Source of the DNA: Plantibacter auratus
GTDB taxonomy: Bacteria; Actinomycetota; Actinomycetes; Actinomycetales; Microbacteriaceae
Assembly (NCBI RefSeq): GCF_050587365.1
Contig: NZ_JBOBFV010000001.1
Span: 682,001 to 746,000 of the forward strand
Reading direction: 5' to 3'
Length of the DNA stretch: 64,000 bases
Below are positions 1 through 8,534 of the stretch, in pieces. How positions within the stretch are numbered: position 1 is the stretch's first letter; each line of letters begins with the position of its first letter. The position numbers and the translations under genes were made by a program. The notes beneath the pieces were generated by a model. The model searched no databases and was not told where the DNA came from. It saw nothing but the letters and a program-made list of their open reading frames with translations.

Positions 1-890
1 AAGTACCGGTAGTCGTCGGCGTCGCTCTTCGGCCGGCCGGCGGACGTCGCACCGGTGTCCTCGTGCCAGTGCCGCGTCTCCTGGACGATGGATCCGCCGT
101 CCTTGAGGATCGCCGCCTGCCGCTGGATCTCGTAGCGGACGGCGCGCTCGACGGAACGCAGGGAGTTGACGTTCTTCGTCTCGGTTCGCGTGCCGAGCTT
201 CTCCTGACCGCGCGGACGCAGCGAGATGTTGGCGTCGCAGCGGAGGTTCCCGCGCTCCATCTTCGCGTCGGAGATGCCGAGCGCCACGACGATGTCGCGG
301 ATCGCGGAGACGTAGGCCTTCGCGATCTCGGGTGCCCGGTGCTCGGTGCCGTAGATCGGCTTGGTGACGATCTCGACGAGCGGCACACCCGCGCGGTTGT
401 AGTCGACGAGCGAGTACTCGGCACCCTGGATACGGCCGGTGGAACCGCCGATGTGCGTGAGCTTGCCGGCGTCCTCCTCCATGTGCGCGCGCTCGATCGG
501 CACCGTCACGATGGTGCCGTCCGCCAGCTCGACGTCGACCGAGCCCTCGAAGGCGATCGGCTCGTCGAACTGCGAGATCTGGTAGTTCTTCGCGAGGTCG
601 GGGTAGAAGTAGTTCTTCCGCGCGAAACGGCTCGAGGGTGCGATCGAGCAGCCGAGGGCGAGCCCGAGGCTGATCGAGTACCGCACCGCCTGCTCGTTCA
701 CGACCGGGAGCGACCCGGGCAGACCGAGGCAGACCGGCGAGATGTTCGTGTTCGGAGCGTCGCCGAAGCCGTTCGGCGCCGAGGAGAACATCTTCGTCTT
801 GGTGTTCAGCTCGACGTGCACCTCGAAGCCGAGCACCGGCTCGTACAGTTCGAGGGCTTCTTCGTAGGAGAGGAGCTTGTCCTTGGCCAT
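1..890 (-). CDS. gatB: Aspartyl/glutamyl-tRNA amidotransferase subunit B (3' end outside window)
   Basis: GatB is the tRNA-binding and kinase subunit of GatCAB. This complex phosphorylates and then amidates mischarged Glu-tRNA(Gln) and/or Asp-tRNA(Asn) in the cytoplasm. About 296 N-terminal residues are visible and they match the GatB cradle domain, including the stretches LGFEVHVELNT, FYPDLAKNYQISQ and VDYNRAGVPLVEI, and the late DDYRYF segment where the window ends. The start is the ATG at 890, 3 bp after the gatA stop, with a GGAGG inside the end of gatA. It is the last gene of gatC-gatA-gatB. The C-terminal helical and YqeY-like tail is not in the window. Confidence 0.96.
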   Translation of the reverse strand, partial: MAKDKLLSYEEALELYEPVLGFEVHVELNTKTKMFSSAPNGFGDAPNTNISPVCLGLPGSLPVVNEQAVRYSISLGLALGCSIAPSSRFARKNYFYPDLAKNYQISQFDEPIAFEGSVDVELADGTIVTVPIERAHMEEDAGKLTHIGGSTGRIQGAEYSLVDYNRAGVPLVEIVTKPIYGTEHRAPEIAKAYVSAIRDIVVALGISDAKMERGNLRCDANISLRPRGQEKLGTRTETKNVNSLRSVERAVRYEIQRQAAILKDGGSIVQETRHWHEDTGATSAGRPKSDADDYRY

Positions 891-893
891 GGG

Positions 894-2405
894 TTACCGA
901 CCTCCGAGAGCGGGTGCCTGCGAGATGAGGGTGTGCCCCCACGTCGATTCGAGAAGCGCCTCGAGAGCGGCGCCGACCCGGTAGAGCCTGGCGTCCTCCC
1001 GTGCTGGCGCCATGAACTGGATGCCGACGGGCAGACCGTCTTCCGGGGCGAGCCCGATCGGCACGCTGATGCCGGGCACGCCGGCGAGGTTCGCCGGGAT
1101 GGTGGTGACGTCGTTCAGGTACATCGCCAGTGGGTCGTCGATACGCTCGCCCAGCTTGAACGCCGTCGTCGGGGCGCTCGGGCTCACGAGGACGTCGACC
1201 TGGTCGAACGCCGCCGCGAAGTCGCGCTGGATGAGTGTCCGGACCTTCTGGGCGCTGCCGTAGTAGGCGTCGTAGTAGCCCGCGCTGAGCGCGTACGTGC
1301 CGAGGATGATCCGTCGCTTCACCTCGGGACCGAAACCGGCCTCGCGCGTTGCGGACATGACCTGCTCGACCGTGCCGCCACCCTCGGGCGTGACCCGCAT
1401 GCCGAAGCGCACCGAGTCGAACTTCGCGAGGTTGCTCGACGCTTCGGCGGGGAGGATGAGGTAGTAGGCGGCGACGGCGTACTCGAAGTTCGGAGCGGAG
1501 ACCTCGACGATCTCGGCACCGTTCGCCTCGAGTACCGCGAGCGCCTCCTGGAAGCGGCTCTTCACGCCGGCTTGGAAGCCCTCACCGTTGAGCTCGGTGA
1601 CGACGCCGACCCGCAGGCCGCGCAGCACGTCGCCGCGCGCGCCCTCGCGGGCCGCAGCGGCCATCGACGGCCAGGCGTCACGGAGCGAGGTGGAGTCGAG
1701 GGCGTCGTGCCCGGCGATGACGTCGTGGAGGAGGCCCGAGTCGAGGACCGTGCGGCTGACCGGCCCGACCTGGTCGAGCGAGGAGGCGAGTGCGATCGCC
1801 CCGTAGCGGCTGACCGCGCCGTAGGTCGGCTTCACGCCGACCGTGCCGGTCACGTGCGCCGGCTGGCGGATGGACCCGCCGGTGTCGCTGCCGAGGGCGA
1901 TGGGCGCCTCGAATGCGGCGACCGCGGCAGCGGAGCCACCGCCGGAACCGCCGGGGATGCGGTCGAGGTCCCACGGGTTGTGGGTCGGGCCGTACGCGGA
2001 GTGCTCCGTGCTCGAGCCCATGGCGAACTCGTCCATGTTCGTCTTGCCGAGCGGCACGAGACCGGCGGCACGCGACCGGGCGACGACGGTCGCGTCGAAC
2101 GGTGACAGGTACCCCTCGAGGATCTTGCTCCCTGAGGTGGACGGCATGTCCGTCGTGACCAGCACGTCCTTGATGGCGAGCGGGACGCCCGCCAGCTCGC
2201 CGAGGTCCTCGCCCGCGGCACGGCGTGCGTCGATGTCGGCGGCGACGTCGAGTGCGTGGTCCGACACATGGAGGAAGGCGTGGACGTCGCCGTCGACCTG
2301 CGCGATGCGGTCGAGGTGCGCCTGGGTGGCTTCGACGCTGGAGACCTCGCCAGCGCGGAGCTTGCTCGACAGCTCGGCTGCCGTGAGACCGATCAACCCG
2401 CTCAC
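894..2405 (-). CDS. gatA: Glutamyl/aspartyl-tRNA amidotransferase subunit A
   Basis: GatA is the glutaminase (amidase-signature) subunit of GatCAB. It frees ammonia from glutamine and channels it to GatB. At 503 residues it has normal length. The amidase Ser-cisSer-Lys triad is visible as Lys79 (AIKD), Ser154 (GGSGGGS) and Ser178 (GSDTGGS), the same numbering as in well-studied GatA proteins. Translation starts at GTG 2405, which overlaps the gatC stop by 4 bp (GTGA), so the two are translationally coupled; gatB follows after 3 bp. There is no oddity in the protein. Confidence 0.98.
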   Translation of the reverse strand: MSGLIGLTAAELSSKLRAGEVSSVEATQAHLDRIAQVDGDVHAFLHVSDHALDVAADIDARRAAGEDLGELAGVPLAIKDVLVTTDMPSTSGSKILEGYLSPFDATVVARSRAAGLVPLGKTNMDEFAMGSSTEHSAYGPTHNPWDLDRIPGGSGGGSAAAVAAFEAPIALGSDTGGSIRQPAHVTGTVGVKPTYGAVSRYGAIALASSLDQVGPVSRTVLDSGLLHDVIAGHDALDSTSLRDAWPSMAAAAREGARGDVLRGLRVGVVTELNGEGFQAGVKSRFQEALAVLEANGAEIVEVSAPNFEYAVAAYYLILPAEASSNLAKFDSVRFGMRVTPEGGGTVEQVMSATREAGFGPEVKRRIILGTYALSAGYYDAYYGSAQKVRTLIQRDFAAAFDQVDVLVSPSAPTTAFKLGERIDDPLAMYLNDVTTIPANLAGVPGISVPIGLAPEDGLPVGIQFMAPAREDARLYRVGAALEALLESTWGHTLISQAPALGGR

Positions 2406-2701
2406 TGCTCCTCCCCCAGGATCGCCGAGACCTTGAAGCGACCGTCGGCCGATTCCGGCGCGTTCTGCAGCGCCTGCTCCCGCGTGAGCGTGTTGCCGAC
2501 GACGTCGTCGCGGTACACGTTCTCGAGCGGGATCGGGTGGCTCGTCGCCGGGACGTCAGGCGTGGCCACCTGCTGCACCTTCTGGATGTTGTCCACGATG
2601 GAGTCGAGCTCCGTCGTGAGGTGGGCGATCTCGTCCTGGCTCAGGGCGATTCGAGCGAGGTTCGCGAGATGCGCGACCTGCTCGGTAGTGATTTCCGACA
2701 T
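2402..2701 (-). CDS. gatC: Glutamyl/aspartyl-tRNA amidotransferase subunit C
   Basis: This small GatC subunit has 99 residues. It wraps between GatA and GatB and stabilises the amidotransferase. The start MSEITTEQVAHLANLARI is the classical GatC N-terminus, and the C-terminal LRE/NAPES region is present (QALQNAPESADGRF). I chose ATG 2701 over longer upstream in-frame codons because it begins at the family start and has a GGGAG 4 nt upstream. It is first in gatCAB and overlaps gatA by 4 bp. A TAGACT -10 hexamer at 2737-2742 would give a leader of about 30 nt. Confidence 0.97.
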   Translation of the reverse strand: MSEITTEQVAHLANLARIALSQDEIAHLTTELDSIVDNIQKVQQVATPDVPATSHPIPLENVYRDDVVGNTLTREQALQNAPESADGRFKVSAILGEEQ

Positions 2702-2736
2702 GCGTCTCCCGTACGTGTAGCGGTGGCGGTCGCTCC

Positions 2737-2742
2737 AGTCTA
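2737..2742 (-). promoter_or_regulatory. Candidate -10 box (TAGACT) of gatCAB
   Basis: TAGACT on the minus strand lies about 35 nt before the gatC ATG. It matches the hexamer that recurs before other genes in this window. No convincing -35 box is seen. Confidence 0.5.
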
Positions 2743-2779
2743 TTCGCCAGGGACGTGGTCGTCCGTCGGGCTCCGCCCC

Positions 2780-2785
2780 TACAGT
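2780..2785 (+). promoter_or_regulatory. Candidate leaderless -10 box (TACAGT) of the acyl-CoA ligase
   Basis: TACAGT ends 6 nt before the GTG at 2792. This spacing places transcription start at or next to the start codon and predicts a leaderless mRNA. Confidence 0.55.
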
Positions 2786-2791
2786 GGGACG

Positions 2792-4513
2792 GTGACCCAG
2801 AACGACTCGAGCAGCCGTCCCCATCCCCCGCACGAGCGTCCCTGGCTCGCGAGCTACGCCGCCGACGTGCCGGACGACATCCCCGAGCAGACCGGCAGCC
2901 TCGGCGATCTCGTCGAAGCCTCCGCCGCGAGCTACCCGGACGCCGTCGCGCTGGAGTTCTTCGGGTCGACCACCACCTACACGGAGCTCGAGGCGCTCAT
3001 CGCCCGTGCCGCCGCCGGCCTGCGCGCACTCGGTGTCCGGGCGGGAGACCCCGTCGCCCTCATGCTCCCGAACTGCCCGCAGCACATCGTCGCGTTCTAC
3101 GCGGTCCTCAGGCTGGGCGCCGTCGTCATCGAGCACAACCCGCTCTACACCCCCCAAGAACTCCGCCACCAGTTCGAGGACCACCGCGCGACGTTCGCGA
3201 TCGTCTGGGACAAGGTCGCCGAGCACCTGCAGGACTTCCCGGCCGACCTGGCGGTGCACTCGCTCGTGACGATCGACGTGACCCGGGCGATGCCGCTCCA
3301 CATGCGCGCCGCTCTCCGTCTGCCCATCCCGAAGGCGAGAGCCTCACGGGCTCAGCTCACCGCGCCGGTCTCGGGCACCGTGCGGTGGGAGCAGCTCCTG
3401 ACCTCGGGGCCGCTGCCGGCGAGCCACCCGAAGCCCGCGACCGACGCCCTCGCACTCATCCAGTACACGAGCGGAACGACGGGCTCGCCCAAGGGTGCTG
3501 CACTCACCCACGGCAACCTGCTCGCGAACGCGGCGCAGTCCCGTGCCTGGGTGCCCACGGTGAAGCGCGGGGAGGCCGTCGTCTACGCGGTGCTCCCGAT
3601 GTTCCACGCCTACGGCCTGACGCTCTGCCTGACCTTCGCCATGAGCATGGGCTCGCGCCTCGTCCTCTTCCCGAAGTTCGACCCGGCACTCGTCCTCAAG
3701 GTCATGAAGAAGCGACCGCCGACCTTCCTGCCCGCCGTCCCGCCCATCGCCGACCGACTCCTGACCGCGGCGACCGAGCAGGGCGTGTCGCTGCAGGGCA
3801 CCGAGATCGCCATCTCGGGCGCGATGCCGCTGCCGCACGACCTCGTCGTCCCGTTCGAAGCCGCGTCCGGCGGCTTCCTCGTCGAGGGCTACGGGCTCTC
3901 CGAGTGCTCACCGGTCATCTCCGCGAACCCGGTCTCGACCGCACGGAAGCCCGGGACCATCGGCCTCCCGCTGCCGAGCACCGAGGTGCGCGTCGTGGAT
4001 CCCGACGACCCGGAGACCGATCGTCCGGCCGGCGAGGCGGGCGAGTTGCTCGTCCGCGGCCCGCAGGTCTTCCACGGCTACTACAACAAGCCCGAGGAGA
4101 CCGCCGCCGTCCTGCTCCCAGGAGGCTGGTTCCGCACCGGCGACATCGTGTCCATCGACGAGGAGGGGTTCATGACCGTCGTCGACCGGATCAAGGAGCT
4201 CATCATCACCGGCGGGTTCAACGTGTCGCCGAGCGAAGTCGAGCAGGTGCTCCGCGGGCACGCGTCGGTCGCTGACGCCGCCGTCGTCGGGCTCCCCGAT
4301 CCCCACTCCGGCGAGCAGGTCGTCGCGGCCGTCGTCGCGGCTCCCGGTGCCACCGTGGATCCGGATGCCCTCCGAGCCTGGGCGCGGGAGATCCTCACCC
4401 CGTACAAGGTGCCGAAGCGGGTCGTCGTCGTCGACGAACTCCCCAAGTCGCTCATCGGCAAGGTGCTGCGGCGCCAGGTCCGCGACGAGCTGCTGCAGGC
4501 CGACCAGGACTGA
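2792..4513 (+). CDS. Long-chain fatty-acid-CoA ligase (AMP-binding enzyme)
   Basis: This adenylate-forming enzyme of the ANL superfamily has 573 residues. It probably activates a fatty acid to acyl-AMP and then acyl-CoA. The phosphate-binding loop YTSGTTGSPKG lies near residue 224, GYGLSE (motif A5) near 366, WFRTGD (A7) near 445, and the catalytic C-terminal lysine in GKVLRR near 557. The GTG start is favoured because a TACAGT -10 box ends 6 nt upstream and the N-terminus then precedes the first conserved segment by a normal distance; longer upstream frames read into gatC antisense. The gene diverges from gatC and converges on ligA with only 2 bp between the stops. Chain-length specificity cannot be told from the sequence. 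Confidence 0.93.
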   Translation: MTQNDSSSRPHPPHERPWLASYAADVPDDIPEQTGSLGDLVEASAASYPDAVALEFFGSTTTYTELEALIARAAAGLRALGVRAGDPVALMLPNCPQHIVAFYAVLRLGAVVIEHNPLYTPQELRHQFEDHRATFAIVWDKVAEHLQDFPADLAVHSLVTIDVTRAMPLHMRAALRLPIPKARASRAQLTAPVSGTVRWEQLLTSGPLPASHPKPATDALALIQYTSGTTGSPKGAALTHGNLLANAAQSRAWVPTVKRGEAVVYAVLPMFHAYGLTLCLTFAMSMGSRLVLFPKFDPALVLKVMKKRPPTFLPAVPPIADRLLTAATEQGVSLQGTEIAISGAMPLPHDLVVPFEAASGGFLVEGYGLSECSPVISANPVSTARKPGTIGLPLPSTEVRVVDPDDPETDRPAGEAGELLVRGPQVFHGYYNKPEETAAVLLPGGWFRTGDIVSIDEEGFMTVVDRIKELIITGGFNVSPSEVEQVLRGHASVADAAVVGLPDPHSGEQVVAAVVAAPGATVDPDALRAWAREILTPYKVPKRVVVVDELPKSLIGKVLRRQVRDELLQADQD

Positions 4514-4515
4514 GG

Positions 4516-6843
4516 TCAGTCCGTCGGCACCTCGTCGGCGGACGCCGCACCCTCGGCCTCATCCGCGGCCGGGGCCTCCGGCTCGCCGAGCGCCGCCGGA
4601 CCCTCGGAGACGAGCAGGGCGAACTGCTCGGCGTCGATGATCCGCAGACCGAGTGCCTCGGCCTTCGCGAGCTTCGACCCGGCACCCGGGCCGGCGGCGA
4701 CGAAGTCGGTCTTCTTCGAGACGCTCGACGCAGCCTTCCCGCCCGCCTGCACGATCGCTTCCAGCGCGCCCTCCCGGGTGAAGCCGTCGAGCGAACCGGT
4801 GGCGACGACGGTGACACCGGACAGCACACCACCGGCCGCGACCGCCGCGCCCGGCCCCGGGTGTCCGGGTGTCGCCCACTGCACGCCCGCCGCAGTCCAC
4901 TCCTCGACGATCTCGCGATGCCAGTCGACCTCGAACCAGGCGATGAGGGCGTCGGCGATGATCCCGCCGACGCCGTCGACCTCCGCGAGCTCGTCGCGGG
5001 TGGCCGCATGGATGGCGTCGAGCGAGCCGAAGTACTCCGCGAGTGACCGGGCGGCCACCGGGCCGACGTGGCGGATGTTCAGTGCCACGAGCAACCGCGC
5101 GAGCGGGCGGGTCTTCGCGCCGTCGAGGTTGGCGAGGAGTTCGATCGCGTTCTTGGACGGCACCGAGGACTCGTCGCCGTCGAACTCGTCCGCGGCCGGG
5201 TCGTGCACGCCGTCCTTCTTGGCGCGTCGGCGGCGGAAGGGCGTGACGCGCTTCTCGGATCCGTCCTCATTGAGCTTGGGCAGCCCGGTCTCGTTGTCGC
5301 GGACGATCACGGTGACCGGGAAGATGTCGGCAATCGTGAGCGAGAAGAGTCCGGCCTCGGTCGTCAGCGGTGGTTCCGCGGGCTCCACCGGCTGGGTGAG
5401 CGCCGCTGCCGCCACCTCGCCGAGCGCCTCGACGTCGAGCGCGCCACGGGAGCCGATGTGCTCGACGCGTCCGCGCACCTGCGCCGGGCAGCTCCGCGCG
5501 TTCGGGCAGCGCAGGTCGATGTCGCCCTCCTTCGCGGGGGCGAGGGTGGTACCGCACTCGGGGCAGTGCTCGGGCATGACGAACTCGCGCTCCGAACCGT
5601 CGCGGAGCTCGACGACCGGGCCGAGGACCTCGGGGATGACGTCGCCGGCCTTCCGGAGGACGACGGTGTCGCCGATGAGCACGCCCTTCGCCTTCACGAC
5701 GTCCTGGTTGTGCAGGGTCGCCTGACGCACCTCGCTGCCGGCGACGAGCACCTTCTCCATGACGGCGAACGGGGTAGCGCGGCCGGTGCGCCCGACGCTC
5801 ACGACGATGTCGAGGAGCTTCGTGTTCACCTGCTCGGGCGGGTACTTGTAGGCGATGGCCCATCGCGGAGCACGACTCGTCGCGCCGAGCTCGCCGTGGA
5901 GCGCGAGATCGTCGACCTTGACGACGACGCCGTCGATCTCGTGCTCGACGCTGTCGCGGTGGGCGCCGAAGTACTCGATGAAGTCCGCCGCGCCGGTCGC
6001 CTCGTCGTGGACCCGGTAGTGCGAGGAGGTCGGGAGCCCCCAGCTGTGCAGCAACTCGTAGACCTGCGACTGCCGGGCGACGGGCGGCTGTTCCCACGCG
6101 CCGATGCCGTGGACGAGCATCTGCAGTCGGCCGAGCCGGTCGTGCATGAGTGCGAGCTGGGCCGGGTTCTTGCTCTCCGCCTTCTGGCGCAGGGAACCGC
6201 TCGCCGCGTTGCGCGGGTTGGCGAAGACCCGTTCACCGGCGGCCGCCTGGTTGGCGTTCAGTTCGCGGAAGGCCTCGACCGGGAAGAAGATCTCGCCCCG
6301 GACCTCGACGACCTCAGGGAACTCGACCTCGGGGTCGGACGACGTCAGGCGCTCGGGGATGGAACGGATGTACCGCACGTTCTCCGTGACGTCCTCGCCG
6401 ACGACGCCGTCGCCACGCGTGGCCGCGCTCACGAGGCGGCCGCGCTCGTACCGGAGGTTGATGGCGAGGCCGTCGATCTTCAGTTCGCAGAGGTACTGGA
6501 CGGACCCTCCGGCGTCGCGCTCGACCTTGGCGGCCCAGGCGAGGAACTCCTCGATCGAGAAGACGTTGTCGAGGCTGAGCATGCGCTCGAGGTGCGTGAC
6601 CGGGGCGAACAGCGTGGTCTCGGCACGTCCGCCGACGGTCTGGGTGGGGCTGTCCTGGCTCTGCAGCTCGGGGAACAGACGCTCGAGTTCCTCGAGACGC
6701 CGGAGCATCGCGTCATACTCCTCGTCGGAGGCGAGCGACTCGTCGCGCTCGTAGTACGCGTCGCGGAGCTCGAGGATGCGCGAGGTGAGTTCCTCGGCCT
6801 CGGTCGATGCCTGCTGGAGGGTCTGTCCGGTGCTGTTCGCCAC
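4516..6843 (-). CDS. ligA: NAD-dependent DNA ligase LigA
   Basis: LigA seals nicks during replication and repair using NAD+. With the GTG at 6843 it is 775 residues, usual for actinomycetes. The adenylated lysine is Lys122 in LKIDG. The order is Ia and adenylation domains, OB fold, a four-cysteine zinc finger (CPECG ... RCPNARSCPAQ), a helix-hairpin-helix region and a C-terminal BRCT domain (GVTVVATGSLDGFTREG). A charged insert lies between the zinc finger and the HhH (FRRRRAKKDG followed by an acidic stretch), as in relatives. In-frame codons continue upstream to 7176, but a TAGACT box 7 nt before GTG 6843 and the family start support the shorter form. It diverges from the sugar porter. Confidence 0.96.
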   Translation of the reverse strand: MANSTGQTLQQASTEAEELTSRILELRDAYYERDESLASDEEYDAMLRRLEELERLFPELQSQDSPTQTVGGRAETTLFAPVTHLERMLSLDNVFSIEEFLAWAAKVERDAGGSVQYLCELKIDGLAINLRYERGRLVSAATRGDGVVGEDVTENVRYIRSIPERLTSSDPEVEFPEVVEVRGEIFFPVEAFRELNANQAAAGERVFANPRNAASGSLRQKAESKNPAQLALMHDRLGRLQMLVHGIGAWEQPPVARQSQVYELLHSWGLPTSSHYRVHDEATGAADFIEYFGAHRDSVEHEIDGVVVKVDDLALHGELGATSRAPRWAIAYKYPPEQVNTKLLDIVVSVGRTGRATPFAVMEKVLVAGSEVRQATLHNQDVVKAKGVLIGDTVVLRKAGDVIPEVLGPVVELRDGSEREFVMPEHCPECGTTLAPAKEGDIDLRCPNARSCPAQVRGRVEHIGSRGALDVEALGEVAAAALTQPVEPAEPPLTTEAGLFSLTIADIFPVTVIVRDNETGLPKLNEDGSEKRVTPFRRRRAKKDGVHDPAADEFDGDESSVPSKNAIELLANLDGAKTRPLARLLVALNIRHVGPVAARSLAEYFGSLDAIHAATRDELAEVDGVGGIIADALIAWFEVDWHREIVEEWTAAGVQWATPGHPGPGAAVAAGGVLSGVTVVATGSLDGFTREGALEAIVQAGGKAASSVSKKTDFVAAGPGAGSKLAKAEALGLRIIDAEQFALLVSEGPAALGEPEAPAADEAEGAASADEVPTD

Positions 6844-6850
6844 GGCGTCC

Positions 6851-6856
6851 AGTCTA
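6851..6856 (-). promoter_or_regulatory. Candidate leaderless -10 box (TAGACT) of ligA
   Basis: TAGACT on the minus strand ends 7 nt before the ligA GTG, predicting a leaderless transcript and deciding the start codon. Confidence 0.6.
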
Positions 6857-6994
6857 CGAGCGGCGTCCGACACCGGCGGGCGCTTGACACCCGGCACGTC
6901 CTCCCAGATGTGCGCAACCGGGTCGGGGCGGGTCTCATCGAGGAGTAGGGTGTCGCAGTGCCGCAGGAACCATGCGCGCGGAATCGGAGGAACC

Positions 6995-8473
6995 ATGTCC
7001 CAGTCCAGCAGTCCGGGAACGGGGGCGGCTCCTACCAGCAAGCAGCTGACCGCGCGCGTCATCGGCATCTCCGTCTCGGCCGCGGTCGGTGGCTTCCTCT
7101 TCGGGTTCGACTCCTCCGTGGTGAACGGCGCGGTCGACGCGATGCAGGACCACTTCGCGCTCAGTGAGGCGCTCATCGGCTTCGCGGTCGCGTCAGCGCT
7201 GCTCGGTTGCGCGCTCGGCGCCTACCTCGCGGGCCGGATTGCCGACAGCCGCGGCCGCATCTTCACGATGCTGCTCGGTGCAGGCCTGTTCTTCATCTCC
7301 TCCTTCGGAGCCGGCTTCGCCTTCTCCCCCTGGGACCTCGTCATCTGGCGCATCGTCGGCGGGCTCGGTATCGGCATCGCCTCGGTCGTGGCTCCGGCGT
7401 ACATCGCCGAGATCGCGCCGAGCGCCATCCGCGGCCGTCTCGCCTCGCTGCAGCAGCTCGCCATCACGCTCGGCATCTTCGCCGCGCTCCTGTCCGACTC
7501 CGTCCTGGCGGGCGCCGCCGGCGGCGCCTCGAACCCGCTGTGGTTCGGCGTCGAGGCCTGGCGCTGGATGTTCATCGCCTGCGCGCTCCCGGCCGTGGTC
7601 TACGGCGTGCTCGCGATGCGGCTCCCCGAGTCGCCCCGGTTCCTCGTCCGCAAGGGCAAGTCGGACGAGGCCCGTCGGATCTTCGCGACCGTCTGGCCGC
7701 AGGAGGAGGTGGATCGCGCCGTCAAGCTCGCCGAGCAGGCGGTGAAGGACGATGAGCAGCAGAAGAAGGCGACCCTCTGGGGCGGACGCTTCGGGCTCCT
7801 GCCGATCGTCTGGATCGGCATCATCCTGTCGATCTTCCAGCAGTTCGTCGGCATCAACGTGATCTTCTACTACTCGACGACGCTGTGGAAGGCCGTCGGG
7901 TTCCAGGAGTCCGACTCGCTCCTCATCTCGGTCATCACCTCGGTGACGAACGTCGCGGTCACCGTCGTCGCCATCCTGCTCGTGGACCGCATCGGTCGAC
8001 GGCCGATCCTCCTCGCGGGTTCCATCGGTATGACGGTCTCGCTCGGCGCGATGGCGATCGCGTTCACGCAGTCGGTCACCGACAGCGCCGGCGAGGTCTC
8101 GCTGCCCCAGCCCTGGGGCACGATCGCCCTCGTGGCCGCCAACGTGTTCGTCGTCGCGTTCGGCGCGTCGTGGGGACCGCTCGTCTGGGTGCTCCTCGGC
8201 GAGATCTTCCCGAACCGCCTGCGCGCGAAGGCGCTCGGTGTCGCGGCGATGGGGCAGTGGATCGCGAACTTCCTCATCACGGTCAGCTTCCCGGCCCTCG
8301 CCGCGTTCTCCCTGCCGGTGACCTACGGCATGTACGCGCTGTTCGCGCTCCTCTCGTTCGTCTTCGTCCTCGCGAAGATCCCCGAGACGAACGGCCTGAC
8401 GCTCGAGGAGGCGGAGACCCTCTTCGTCAAGAAGCCCAAGAAGTCCAAGGCGGGCGCACAGACCCGATCCTGA
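6995..8473 (+). CDS. MFS sugar porter (sugar:H+ symporter)
   Basis: This inner-membrane sugar transporter of 492 residues belongs to the sugar porter branch of the major facilitator superfamily (XylE/GLUT-like). Signatures are GRIADSRGR between TM2 and TM3, RLPESPR in the central loop, QQFVGIN in TM7, DRIGRRP, and the PETNG end of TM12. About twelve hydrophobic segments can be counted. The ATG at 6995 has GGAGG 4 nt upstream. A TAGGGT at 6946-6951 is a possible -10. The substrate is likely a hexose or pentose but is not decidable. It ends at a strong hairpin shared with mnmA. The longer in-frame extension upstream runs antisense into ligA and is not coding. Confidence 0.94.
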   Translation: MSQSSSPGTGAAPTSKQLTARVIGISVSAAVGGFLFGFDSSVVNGAVDAMQDHFALSEALIGFAVASALLGCALGAYLAGRIADSRGRIFTMLLGAGLFFISSFGAGFAFSPWDLVIWRIVGGLGIGIASVVAPAYIAEIAPSAIRGRLASLQQLAITLGIFAALLSDSVLAGAAGGASNPLWFGVEAWRWMFIACALPAVVYGVLAMRLPESPRFLVRKGKSDEARRIFATVWPQEEVDRAVKLAEQAVKDDEQQKKATLWGGRFGLLPIVWIGIILSIFQQFVGINVIFYYSTTLWKAVGFQESDSLLISVITSVTNVAVTVVAILLVDRIGRRPILLAGSIGMTVSLGAMAIAFTQSVTDSAGEVSLPQPWGTIALVAANVFVVAFGASWGPLVWVLLGEIFPNRLRAKALGVAAMGQWIANFLITVSFPALAAFSLPVTYGMYALFALLSFVFVLAKIPETNGLTLEEAETLFVKKPKKSKAGAQTRS

Positions 8474-8484
8474 CGACCGACGCA

Positions 8485-8517
8485 GAACGCCCGACGAGCC
8501 TGGCTCGTCGGGCGTTC
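8485..8517. terminator. Bidirectional terminator hairpin between sugar porter and mnmA
   Basis: A perfect 15-bp stem (8485-8499 with 8503-8517) closes on a 3-nt loop, midway between two convergent genes. There is no T-tract on either side, as is common in G+C-rich actinomycetes. Confidence 0.8.
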
Positions 8518-8534
8518 CGTCGTTCCTGGGGTCC

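Noticed and set aside
63..2105. 680-codon open frame on the plus strand opposite gatA/gatB
   Set aside because: It is antisense to well-conserved genes, and its translation is Arg/Asp/Val-rich with no recognisable domain, as expected from G+C-rich wobble bias.
5068..6948. 626-codon plus-strand frame opposite ligA
   Set aside because: It is antisense to LigA and has no domain, SD or promoter.
6844..7176. Longer N-terminus for LigA up to 7176
   Set aside because: The extra 111 residues overlap the divergent sugar porter gene, have no LigA similarity, and lie upstream of the TAGACT promoter box.
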